From: Fastidiosipila sanguinis
GTDB lineage: Bacteria; Bacillota; Clostridia; Saccharofermentanales; Fastidiosipilaceae
DNA: 64,000 nucleotides
Direction: 5' to 3'
Assembly: GCF_002998295.1 (NCBI RefSeq)
Contig: NZ_CP027226.1
Coordinates: 992,001-1,056,000 of the forward strand
Shown: positions 26,687 to 34,311 of the stretch, in pieces
How positions within the stretch are numbered: the stretch's first letter is position 1
Layout of the letters: the number at the start of each line of letters is the position of its first letter
The notes under the pieces: generated by a model
The model's database searches: none
What the model saw: only the letters and a program-made list of their open reading frames with translations
What the model was told of the DNA's origin: nothing
Position numbers and translations under genes: made by a program

Positions 26687-27598
26687 TTAGGATGCATGAT
26701 ATCTATACTCAATTGGTGTCATGCATTCTAAATTTTTTTGATATCTTTTTTCGTTGTAAAATTTGATATATTTTTCTATGCTTGTCTTTAATTCTTCTAA
26801 TGAGTTAAATTTCTTATCATAGAACATTTCGGATTTTAACGTTCCAAAAAATGCTTCCATTGGACCATTATCAATGCATTTACCTACTCTAGACATACTT
26901 TGTATCATTCCAGCATTCTCTAGTTTAGATTTAAATATACGTCCAGTGTATTGAAATCCTCTGTCACTATGAAATATTGGTTTAGCTGTAGGGTGTTTCT
27001 TGATGGCCCTATCAAACATGCTAAATACTAGTTGATTGTTGTTTCTAAATGATATTTCATATTCTATTATGCTTTTATCGTATAAATCCATTATTGGACT
27101 TAAATAGAGTTTTTTAGATTCGCCTGCTATTGAAAATTCTGTTACATCTGTTAACCATTTTTGATTTGGTAGGTCTGCTTTAAAGTCTCTGGCTAGTATA
27201 TTTTCTTTGGTGTATTCTGGTTTTATACTTTTTCTGTTTATTTTCTTTCTGCGTATTCTTGCAGATATACCCATTAGCTTCATTAGCCTATGTATGTAGC
27301 CTGATGAGTAGGATTTTTGATTAAGTCTGTTTATGAAAATTGTCATTCTACGGTATCCTAGAATACCATCAAATGTTGAGTGGTATTCTTTTATGAGATT
27401 GCATAGGAGTTCATCTTGTATTTCTTTTTCTGCTTTGACTCTATGTCTATTTTTGTAGTAACTACTCCTTGATATTCCTAATATTTCGCATAACTTGCTT
27501 ATTGAATATCCAAGATCTTTGAAGTAATCTATGGTTTGATAGTCTGCTAATTGCCTTACTTTCGTGATTGTAGTTTCCTTTCCAATTCTTCTTTTTTT
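26687..27598 (-). CDS. IS3-family transposase OrfB (DDE domain), made by -1 frameshift
   Basis: This is the catalytic half of the IS3-type transposase. The frame is open from the A-run at 27592-27600. It gives the usual OrfB start (a SISKLCEILGISRSSYYK segment), the HTH_21 region (GYRRMTIFINRL), then the rve core: WLTDVTEF, FHSDRGFQYT and GPMEAFFGTLKSE supply the DDE triad. No ATG occurs before 27346, which is too far in to give a full protein, so expression must come by frameshifting from OrfA. The fused product would be about 524 residues. No disabling mutation is visible. Confidence 0.88.
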   Translation of the reverse strand, partial: KKRRIGKETTITKVRQLADYQTIDYFKDLGYSISKLCEILGISRSSYYKNRHRVKAEKEIQDELLCNLIKEYHSTFDGILGYRRMTIFINRLNQKSYSSGYIHRLMKLMGISARIRRKKINRKSIKPEYTKENILARDFKADLPNQKWLTDVTEFSIAGESKKLYLSPIMDLYDKSIIEYEISFRNNNQLVFSMFDRAIKKHPTAKPIFHSDRGFQYTGRIFKSKLENAGMIQSMSRVGKCIDNGPMEAFFGTLKSEMFYDKKFNSLEELKTSIEKYIKFYNEKRYQKNLECMTPIEYRYHAS

Positions 27599-28260
27599 TT
27601 AAGAACTTCTAGTTCAAGTTCTTTTCTTTTGCGCAAGGACCTTTCTTTTTCTAGCTCTATTTTGAGTTTTTCTATTTCACTTAGGTTATCAAAATCAATT
27701 TCAGACTTGGATTTCCTTCCACGCTTTTTGTATCTTAGGGCTTCTTCTCCATTTCTTTGATATGATTTTGTCCACTTATACACGTTGGCATAGGGTAGTG
27801 CATATTTATCTGCTGCTTCTTTATAGCTTAAGTTATTTTCTATTACCCACTTAACTATTTCTAATCTTTCTTCATAAGTGGTAATTCTCGATTCCATGGT
27901 ATAGATGTCTCCTTTGGGATCATAGTCCGTTATTTCTATTCCACTATACCATTTGTTCACCCATCCTCTTATTACTGATTGACTTATGTTATACTTCGCT
28001 TCTAATTCAGAATATGAGCATTCTCCATTAGTATACTCACTTATTACCATATTCTTGAATTCTTTGGGGTATGTCTTATTTCGATTCGACGTATTAAATA
28101 CAGTTTCTCCACGTTGTTTGTATTTTAAATACCAGGTACGCACTGTTTCTTTATCCGCATGTAATTTCTTAGCAATACTTTCAAAAGATTCATAGCCATC
28201 TTCATATTCCAAGCATGCCTTTATCTTTACTTCTGCACTAAACTTAGGTTTCCTTCCCAT
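27556..28260 (-). CDS. IS3-family transposase OrfA (helix-turn-helix)
   Basis: OrfA binds the element ends and competes with OrfAB. Three helix-turn-helix-like units are visible in 234 residues (FESIAKKLHADKETVRTWYLKY; YSELEAKYNISQSVIRGWVNKW; YKEAADKYALPYANVYKWTKSY), followed by a leucine-rich coiled coil (LEKERSLRKRKELELEVLKKK). The last codons pass the AAA AAA AAA G slip site. The ATG at 28260 has GGAGG eight bases upstream; an upstream TTG in frame lacks one. It is longer than most OrfA proteins of the IS150 group. Confidence 0.9.
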   Translation of the reverse strand: MGRKPKFSAEVKIKACLEYEDGYESFESIAKKLHADKETVRTWYLKYKQRGETVFNTSNRNKTYPKEFKNMVISEYTNGECSYSELEAKYNISQSVIRGWVNKWYSGIEITDYDPKGDIYTMESRITTYEERLEIVKWVIENNLSYKEAADKYALPYANVYKWTKSYQRNGEEALRYKKRGRKSKSEIDFDNLSEIEKLKIELEKERSLRKRKELELEVLKKKEELERKLQSRK

Positions 28261-28266
28261 AAAAAG

Positions 28267-28321
28267 TACCTCCAAATAGATTAGCCTAATTTAATTAATT
28301 AGACTGTCTACTTTGGAGGTA
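28267..28321 (-). promoter_or_regulatory. Hairpin that can hide the OrfA ribosome binding site
   Basis: On the transposase strand, bases 28307-28321 (in the terminal repeat) can pair with 28267-28280, which contains the GGAGG site of orfA: 14 bp with one bulge. Only transcripts entering from outside the element would contain both arms. Confidence 0.55.
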
Positions 28322-28335
28322 TCATATCAATTAGC

Positions 28336-28349
28336 AGTAGCGAGGTTTT
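28336..28349. repeat. Right arm of a split bidirectional terminator
   Basis: AGTAGCGAGGTTTT, partner of 26618-26631; one C-A mismatch in the joined 14-bp stem. It lies 43 bp after the nrdJ stop. Confidence 0.75.
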
Positions 28350-28391
28350 CTTATGTTTTAAATTTTATAGCTTAATGACTATTATCTATCA

Positions 28392-31300
28392 TTAACTACA
28401 TCCTGTAGTGGTACCACAGTCTAAGCATACTTTACATGTACCATTCTGTACTAATCTTGTACTAGAGCAGGTTGAGCAGGTAGATCCGTCATATAATCTT
28501 TCGCCTTCTTCGATTAAATCTTCAGCATAACTATGAACGAAATCATCGTCATACTCTTCTGTTTCATCTGTAAATTCATCGAAAGCTACTGCAGCTTGAG
28601 TAGCAGCCGCAATATCAAAGCTTGGCAGCTCTTCATCATCTTCTAAATCATTATAGATCGCTTTTTGGTTTTCAATTCTTTCTGTTAATTGATTTGGAAC
28701 CCATTTGCTATCTGGACCATCATAACCATCAGGTTTGACTTGTACTCTAGTATAATCTCCCAACTCGATGTCAATTACTTTACTAATAAAGTCTGATACA
28801 GAGCTTACTGACTTAATGTATGGGTGACGTTGTACAAATCCATATGGTTCATATTTCTGGCCTCTGAGAAGCTTAGATATTCTCTCAGCTGGGATATGAT
28901 ACTGTAGCATGATTGAGATTGTCTTACTTAATGAGTTTAATAATCCCATTATTGTAGTACCTTCTCTATCTGTAGTGATGTAAATCTCTGAAATATTACC
29001 AGACTCATCACGATTTACAGTTGCATATATTTTAACTCCATCAATAGAAGCTGGATGTGTATGTCCTGATCTTATACCCAAGAGTTTAGTGCGTTTGTTT
29101 TGCACTGGCATATTACCTGTTAATTTATCTTGGGCATCGTGAGCAAATTTCAATAATTCAGCGTAACTTAAATCCTCTAACTTTTGATCGACTGTTCCTG
29201 GGTTATAAGTATTGTTCAATGGTTGTGAATTTTTACATCCATCTCGGTAAAGTGTAATACCTTTGACACCAGTCTTCCAAGATAGCAAGTGTACTTCTTT
29301 GAAATCGTCAACTGTTGCAATATTTGGCAAGTTAACTGTCTTAGAAATCGCTCCTGATACAAATGGTGTTAGTGCTGCAACCATTAATACGTGTCCACGA
29401 GGAGCAATGAATCTCTTACCAGAACCTGCAACGTTAGCTGTATCAAATACTGATAAATGCTCTTCTTTCAAGTGTGGAGCACCTTCAATCTTACCGTCAA
29501 TGATCATGCCGTTTTCATCTTTACGTTCGATATACTCAACAATATCATTGACCTCTTCTTCTGAGTATCCCAAGTTTTCTAATGCTGCAGCAATAACTGG
29601 GTTTGTAATAACCATGAAACCACCACCAATAAGTTTCTTATAGCTAATGTGGCTAAAGAATGGTTCAATACTTGTAGCACCACAGTCCATGGCGAAGGAA
29701 ATTGTTCCGGTTGGAGCAATAACTGAAACTTGAGCATTTCTATATCCATATTTGTTACCAAAGTCTTCAGCTTGCTTCCAAACATCTTTAACTGTCTTTG
29801 ATAGCTCTGTCAAACCAAGGCTTTCTAGAATCTTATGGTTAATCATTAATGGCTCGTAGCTTAAACCTTCTAGTTTATCAGTTCTAGCACCTGCTGCTCT
29901 AGCATGGTTTCTAATAACACGTAGCATATGCTCTTTGTTCAATTCATATGGTTCAAATGAGCCTACTCTCTCTGCTTCTAAAGCTGATGTTGCATAGCTT
30001 TGACCTGTTAAGATTGCCATTAAAGCTGCTGAAAACATACGAGATTCAATTGAATCATAAGGCAAGCCCATTACCATCAACAATGATGCCAAGTTAGCCA
30101 TACCTAAACCTGTAGTACGGAATTGATGAGTTCTCAATGCAATTGCTTCTGTTGGGAATTGACCCCAGTGAATTGAAGCTTCTAGCACTAATTGAACTAT
30201 TGATACTATGTGTTTAAATCCTTGAATATCAAATTTCTTACTCTCAAGATCATAGAATCTGAAAACGTTGATTGAAGCTAAGTTACAACTTGTATCATCC
30301 AAGAATGCGTACTCTCCACAAGGGTTTGTACCATTAATACGGTTATGCTTTGCACCTAATTCACCATCTGAACCTGCTGGACAAGTATGCCATTCGTTAA
30401 ATGTGTCATCAAATTGAGGAGCTGGGTCAGCACAACGCCAAGCTGAGTAGTTAAATTGTTCCCAAAGATCAGCTACTTTTACTTCTTTGTTTACAGAATC
30501 ATCTACTCTACCCTTTAGAGTAATTGTCGCTTCTGGATCTTCTTCTAGATTAGCAACTTTCTCCATAAATTCATTGCTAAAACGAACTGAGTTATTAGAG
30601 TTCTGTCCTGAAACTGTTGAGTATGCTTCACCATCCATGGAGCTATCATAACCCATCTTAATAAGTGCCAGAGCTTTATCTTCTTCTTCACTCTTCCAGT
30701 TAATAAATTCTTCTATATCTGGGTGATCAACATCTAAACATACCATCTTAGCAGCACGTCTTGTAGTACCACCAGATTTGATTGCACCAGCATTTCTATC
30801 TAAACCACGTAAGAAGCTCATTAAACCTGAGGACACACCACCACCTGATAGTCCTTCATTCTTACCTCTGATATTTGAGAAGTTACTTCCTGTACCAGAA
30901 CCACCTTTGAATAGACGTGTCTCAGTTACGTATGCTTCTGTAATTGAGTGTGGACCTAATAATGAGTCATTGATTGATAAAATAAAGCATGCAGAAGCTT
31001 GAGTTCTTGTGTAGTCATCTTCTGAAACTTTTACTTTTCCTTCTTCAAGATCATAGTAGAACAAACCGCTCTTACCACCAGCTATACCATGAGTACGTTT
31101 AAGTCCTGTATTAAACCATTGTGGTGAGTTTGGAGCAAACTTTTGAGAAAGAATACCGTGTGCTATTTCATCGTAAAGAATTTTAGACTCTTCTTCGGTT
31201 ACCATCTTCTCATCTACTAAAGCTGCAACCCAAAAATCAGTCATTCTGTGAACTAGTTGTCTAAATGAAGTTTCGTGTCCTGTCTCTGGAACACCCGCTT

Positions 31301-31526
31301 TACGGAAATATTTTGAAACAACAATATCAACTGCATTTTGAGAATAACCTGCTGGGAATTCTACGTCATGCATTTCTGTCAAAATTTCTCCGGTCATATA
31401 GTCTTTTAATACAACATCTCGTTTATCCCATTCGAATAAATCATAGACTGTTTTATCAGGATTCTTATCTAATTCTTTGGTGTAATATCTCTGAATTAAA
31501 TCAGTTAATGTCTTTGAACTTGCCAT
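28392..31526 (-). CDS. nrdJ: Adenosylcobalamin-dependent (class II) ribonucleotide reductase
   Basis: It reduces ribonucleotides to deoxyribonucleotides using B12 to make the thiyl radical, with no need for oxygen. Family motifs in the 1044 residues include the N-terminal FPAGYSQNAVDIVVSKYF, LFKGGSGTGSNFSNIRG, TTRRAAKMVCLDVDHPDIEEFINWK, NPCGEYAFLDDTSCNLASIN, and the VIAPTGTISFAMDCGATSIEP substrate loop. The C-terminal tail is Cys-rich (CSTCSSTRLVQNGTCKVCLDCGTTTGCS), consistent with a zinc ribbon and redox-active pair. Two NrdR boxes overlap its promoter. No adenosylcobalamin riboswitch is visible upstream. An AAGGAG site precedes the ATG. Confidence 0.97.
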   Translation of the reverse strand: MASSKTLTDLIQRYYTKELDKNPDKTVYDLFEWDKRDVVLKDYMTGEILTEMHDVEFPAGYSQNAVDIVVSKYFRKAGVPETGHETSFRQLVHRMTDFWVAALVDEKMVTEEESKILYDEIAHGILSQKFAPNSPQWFNTGLKRTHGIAGGKSGLFYYDLEEGKVKVSEDDYTRTQASACFILSINDSLLGPHSITEAYVTETRLFKGGSGTGSNFSNIRGKNEGLSGGGVSSGLMSFLRGLDRNAGAIKSGGTTRRAAKMVCLDVDHPDIEEFINWKSEEEDKALALIKMGYDSSMDGEAYSTVSGQNSNNSVRFSNEFMEKVANLEEDPEATITLKGRVDDSVNKEVKVADLWEQFNYSAWRCADPAPQFDDTFNEWHTCPAGSDGELGAKHNRINGTNPCGEYAFLDDTSCNLASINVFRFYDLESKKFDIQGFKHIVSIVQLVLEASIHWGQFPTEAIALRTHQFRTTGLGMANLASLLMVMGLPYDSIESRMFSAALMAILTGQSYATSALEAERVGSFEPYELNKEHMLRVIRNHARAAGARTDKLEGLSYEPLMINHKILESLGLTELSKTVKDVWKQAEDFGNKYGYRNAQVSVIAPTGTISFAMDCGATSIEPFFSHISYKKLIGGGFMVITNPVIAAALENLGYSEEEVNDIVEYIERKDENGMIIDGKIEGAPHLKEEHLSVFDTANVAGSGKRFIAPRGHVLMVAALTPFVSGAISKTVNLPNIATVDDFKEVHLLSWKTGVKGITLYRDGCKNSQPLNNTYNPGTVDQKLEDLSYAELLKFAHDAQDKLTGNMPVQNKRTKLLGIRSGHTHPASIDGVKIYATVNRDESGNISEIYITTDREGTTIMGLLNSLSKTISIMLQYHIPAERISKLLRGQKYEPYGFVQRHPYIKSVSSVSDFISKVIDIELGDYTRVQVKPDGYDGPDSKWVPNQLTERIENQKAIYNDLEDDEELPSFDIAAATQAAVAFDEFTDETEEYDDDFVHSYAEDLIEEGERLYDGSTCSTCSSTRLVQNGTCKVCLDCGTTTGCS

Positions 31527-31571
31527 TAAAAATTCTCCTTATAAAATTTCTTGCTTTTCAACGCACAAACA

Positions 31572-31601
31572 ATCATACACCATATATTGTGGGTGACGCA
31601 A
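31572..31601 (-). promoter_or_regulatory. nrdJ promoter
   Basis: On the reverse strand TTGCGT and TATGAT are separated by 18 bp. NrdR box 1 fills the spacer and box 2 lies upstream of the -35. Confidence 0.5.
31577..31592. promoter_or_regulatory. NrdR box 1
   Basis: ACACCATATATTGTGG matches the NrdR consensus acaCwATATATwGtgt at 14 of 16 positions. NrdR is the ATP/dATP-sensing repressor of ribonucleotide reductase genes. Confidence 0.8.
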
Positions 31602-31609
31602 GTTCATTT

Positions 31610-31625
31610 ATACAATATATAGTTT
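31610..31625. promoter_or_regulatory. NrdR box 2
   Basis: ATACAATATATAGTTT matches the same consensus at 14 of 16 positions. It lies 33 bp from box 1, about three helical turns, so both lie on one face of the DNA. Confidence 0.8.
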
Positions 31626-31685
31626 CTTTTCTATTACTTTTTTCACGAATTATTACATTTTTTCTCAAGAAATTTTTAAGAAAAA

Positions 31686-31697
31686 AGCTCGAAAGCT
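31686..31697 (-). terminator. Possible small terminator of rel
   Basis: Reading leftward after rel, AGCT-TTCG-AGCT (a 4-bp stem with a stable UUCG loop) is followed by TTTTTTCTT. The short stem makes this uncertain. Confidence 0.35.
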
Positions 31698-31731
31698 ATT
31701 AATAAAGCCTATTTGCTCAAAAAGGTAAACA

Positions 31732-34311
31732 TTACAGATCATCACGACGAACATCAACAACGTCACGAATAGCTTTAATTCTTCCTATTAATCTGTCATA
31801 TTGTTCTTGTGAGTTAACTTCTATTATTAAATGTAGATTTGCAGTCATATCTTTGACTGCATTCATCTGTCCAGAAATTATAGCAACTTTCTCATCAGAA
31901 ATAGCATTCGAAACATCAACAAGTAATGAAGATCTATCTCTAGCTTTAATAAGGATAGGAACTTGGAAAACCCCTTTCGATGCAGCTTTATCCCAGTAAA
32001 CTTTAATCAATCTACCCGCTTCTTCTAGCATCTTTTTATCAGGTTCACCTTCATATTTATCCCTCTTAATTGCTACGAGATTCTTCATATTATTACAATC
32101 TACTCTATGGACTGTAACACCTTTTCCTCTAGTTATATAACCAACTATATCGTCACCAGGAACAGGGTTACAGCAATTAGCTAGACTCATCAATACATTA
32201 TCAATACCTTCAACAATAATACCGTATTTATTAGGCTTGCTGCTCTCTACAGCAACTCTATCACCAATACCTTTTTCGGCATTATCTTTTGCTTTTTGTA
32301 AAATAGGATCAACTGGGCTATATATTACCTGACCGTTGTCACCAATTCTATAACCTAGCTCTTGACGCTTCTCTTCGCTTAGATTTTTAATATATTCATC
32401 ACGTAGCTTAGGAACAATTTTTTTAGCGCTTACACCATTCTTACTGTTCTGGCCAATAGCTGCGTACATATCATCAACACTATTAAATCCATAACGACGT
32501 AATAGTGGTTCTAAATACTCTGTTCTTAGAAGTTGTAAGCTAACGAAACCATTTTTACGAATTTCCTTCTCAACTTCATCACGACCACGCTCAATACTCT
32601 CTGCCTTGCGCTCTTGTTTAAACCAATAATTAATTTTATTTCTAGCAGAATTACTCTTGACTATTTTTAGCCAGTCTAAACTTGGACCCTTGATTCTTTC
32701 ACTAGTTAAGATTTCAACTATATCACCATTTTGGAGCTTGTAGTCTATAGGAGTCATTTGGTCATTAACTCTCGCACCATACATGTGATTTCCAACTCCT
32801 GAGTGAATCATGTAGGCAAAATCTATAGGGCAAGATCCTTGTGGCAAAGCTACAACATCACCATTAGGGGTGAATACATAGACCTCTTCCTCAATCAAAC
32901 CTTCCCTTAACTCTTCCATGTAATCGGTAGAGTTTTTCATATCTTTTTGCCAGTCTAATAATTGTCTTAGCCAGCTTAACTTCTCATCTTCTTTACTAGC
33001 TTTTTTACTTAATTTAGCACCACCTTGTTTAGCCTTGTAACGCCAGTGTGCTGCGACACCGTATTCAGCTAATTCATGCATTTCTTCAGTACGTATTTGA
33101 ATTTCAAATGGGAAACCATTAGGACCTACAACTGTAGTGTGTAATGATTGGTATCCATTAGCTTTAGGTGTTGCTATATAGTCTTTGAATCTACCTGGCA
33201 TAGGTCTAAACATGTCATGAACAATCCCAAAAACAGAGTAACAATCAGTTACTGTACTTACAATAACTCTACAAGCGAAAAGATCATATATCTCATTAAG
33301 ATGCTTATTTTTGGTTTTCATCTTTCTATATATTGAATATAGATGCTTTGTTCTACCATCAATAGAACAATTAATTCCTGCTGCGCTTAGCTTCTTGAGA
33401 ATATCTTCTATAACTACTTGTAAATAATTATTACGTTCGCTTTGTTTTTGTTTGATAGCTCCTGCTAATTCAAAGTAAGCGGTCGGATCTAAGTATTTGA
33501 ATGATAAATCCTCTAACTCCATCTTCCACCTATAGATACCAAGGCGCCCTGCTAATGGAGCATAAATATCCATAGTTTCTCTAGAAATTCTCTCTTGTTT
33601 ACGAGCAGGCATATACTCCATAGTACGCATATTATGCATTCTATCTGCTAGTTTTATTAGAACTACCCTAATATCTTGAGCCATAGCTAAGAACATTTTA
33701 CGGAAATTCTCTGCTTGTAAATCTTCTTTTGAACTATATGTGAATTTCTCTAATTTAGTTACACCATCAACTAGGCTACTAACAGTTTCACCGAAGTTTT
33801 CGGTAATATCTTGCAAGGTAACTTCAGTATCTTCAACAGTATCGTGTAAACATGCAGCTATTATAGTATCCTCATCAACTTCTAGCTCAGTCAAGTTCAT
33901 TGCGACTTCAAGTGGATGGATAATATATGGATCACCTGAAGCACGTTTTTGTTTCAAATGAGCCTTAAACGCAAATTCTACTGCATAAATAAGCCTTGAG
34001 AAATCATAATTTTCTGGATCATCTATATAAGAGGCATAAGTTCTTAGTAGTTGTTTGGCGATACCTATTACCTCATCTATTTGTCGCTGATACTCTGTCC
34101 TCTCTTCTGGTTTATCGTCTTTAGATAATAATACTTCTAAAGAAGGGAAATATGGCCATTCTGGTCCATATGAGAAAGGAACTTTTGCTATAGCTTCTTT
34201 TAATTCAGACTTAAATTCCTCACGATTCAACTGGGCATAGTTCTTCATTTTAGCTGTTTCTTCAGAGCTAGTATTTTTTATATTATCTTTATTTTCAGCT
34301 TCTTTGCTCAT
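31732..34311 (-). CDS. rel: Bifunctional (p)ppGpp synthetase/hydrolase
   Basis: It makes and degrades the alarmone (p)ppGpp in the stringent response. The domain order is standard: HD hydrolase (His156-Asp157, then Glu160-Asp161 in HDTVEDT), synthetase (HLYSIYRKMKTK, DLFACRVIV, GYQSLHTTVVGP), TGS (VYVFTPNGDVVALPQGSCPIDFAYMIHS), a conserved-Cys region (CCNPVPGDDIVGYITRGKGVTVHR) and a C-terminal ACT domain. The length of 859 residues exceeds the usual 720-740, because about 75 extra residues precede the HD domain. Its ATG overlaps the recJ stop by one base (TAATG), so translation is coupled. recJ-rel adjacency is common in Bacillota. Confidence 0.96.
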   Translation of the reverse strand: MSKEAENKDNIKNTSSEETAKMKNYAQLNREEFKSELKEAIAKVPFSYGPEWPYFPSLEVLLSKDDKPEERTEYQRQIDEVIGIAKQLLRTYASYIDDPENYDFSRLIYAVEFAFKAHLKQKRASGDPYIIHPLEVAMNLTELEVDEDTIIAACLHDTVEDTEVTLQDITENFGETVSSLVDGVTKLEKFTYSSKEDLQAENFRKMFLAMAQDIRVVLIKLADRMHNMRTMEYMPARKQERISRETMDIYAPLAGRLGIYRWKMELEDLSFKYLDPTAYFELAGAIKQKQSERNNYLQVVIEDILKKLSAAGINCSIDGRTKHLYSIYRKMKTKNKHLNEIYDLFACRVIVSTVTDCYSVFGIVHDMFRPMPGRFKDYIATPKANGYQSLHTTVVGPNGFPFEIQIRTEEMHELAEYGVAAHWRYKAKQGGAKLSKKASKEDEKLSWLRQLLDWQKDMKNSTDYMEELREGLIEEEVYVFTPNGDVVALPQGSCPIDFAYMIHSGVGNHMYGARVNDQMTPIDYKLQNGDIVEILTSERIKGPSLDWLKIVKSNSARNKINYWFKQERKAESIERGRDEVEKEIRKNGFVSLQLLRTEYLEPLLRRYGFNSVDDMYAAIGQNSKNGVSAKKIVPKLRDEYIKNLSEEKRQELGYRIGDNGQVIYSPVDPILQKAKDNAEKGIGDRVAVESSKPNKYGIIVEGIDNVLMSLANCCNPVPGDDIVGYITRGKGVTVHRVDCNNMKNLVAIKRDKYEGEPDKKMLEEAGRLIKVYWDKAASKGVFQVPILIKARDRSSLLVDVSNAISDEKVAIISGQMNAVKDMTANLHLIIEVNSQEQYDRLIGRIKAIRDVVDVRRDDL

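Larger units (their letters stand above)
26638..28329 (-). mobile_element. IS3-family (IS150-like) insertion sequence, complete (1692 bp)
   Basis: Two overlapping transposase frames are joined by an A9-G slippery run. The 25-bp terminal inverted repeats (TGAACTGACCC... and TGATATGATACC...) agree at about 17 positions and end in AAGTAGACA. A 3-bp duplication, ATT, flanks the element (26635-26637 and 28330-28332), as expected for IS3. It has inserted into the loop of a terminator hairpin. Confidence 0.87.

Noticed and set aside
26618-28349. AAAACCTCGC as the terminal inverted repeat of the IS3-type element
   Set aside because: Inner ends starting TGA... give an exact ATT duplication and IS3-like repeats, whereas the outer pair has no duplication and rejoins to form a perfect terminator when the element is removed.
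29263-29643. Open frame of 126 codons on the + strand inside nrdJ
   Set aside because: Antisense shadow of a strongly conserved gene; no ribosome site or recognisable protein.
31265-31702. Open frame of 145 codons on the + strand over the nrdJ start
   Set aside because: It is antisense to nrdJ and its promoter, has no family resemblance, and crosses the NrdR boxes.
31527-31731. Adenosylcobalamin riboswitch upstream of the B12-dependent reductase
   Set aside because: The gap is about 205 bp and lacks the B12-box and conserved helices; NrdR boxes and a promoter explain the region.
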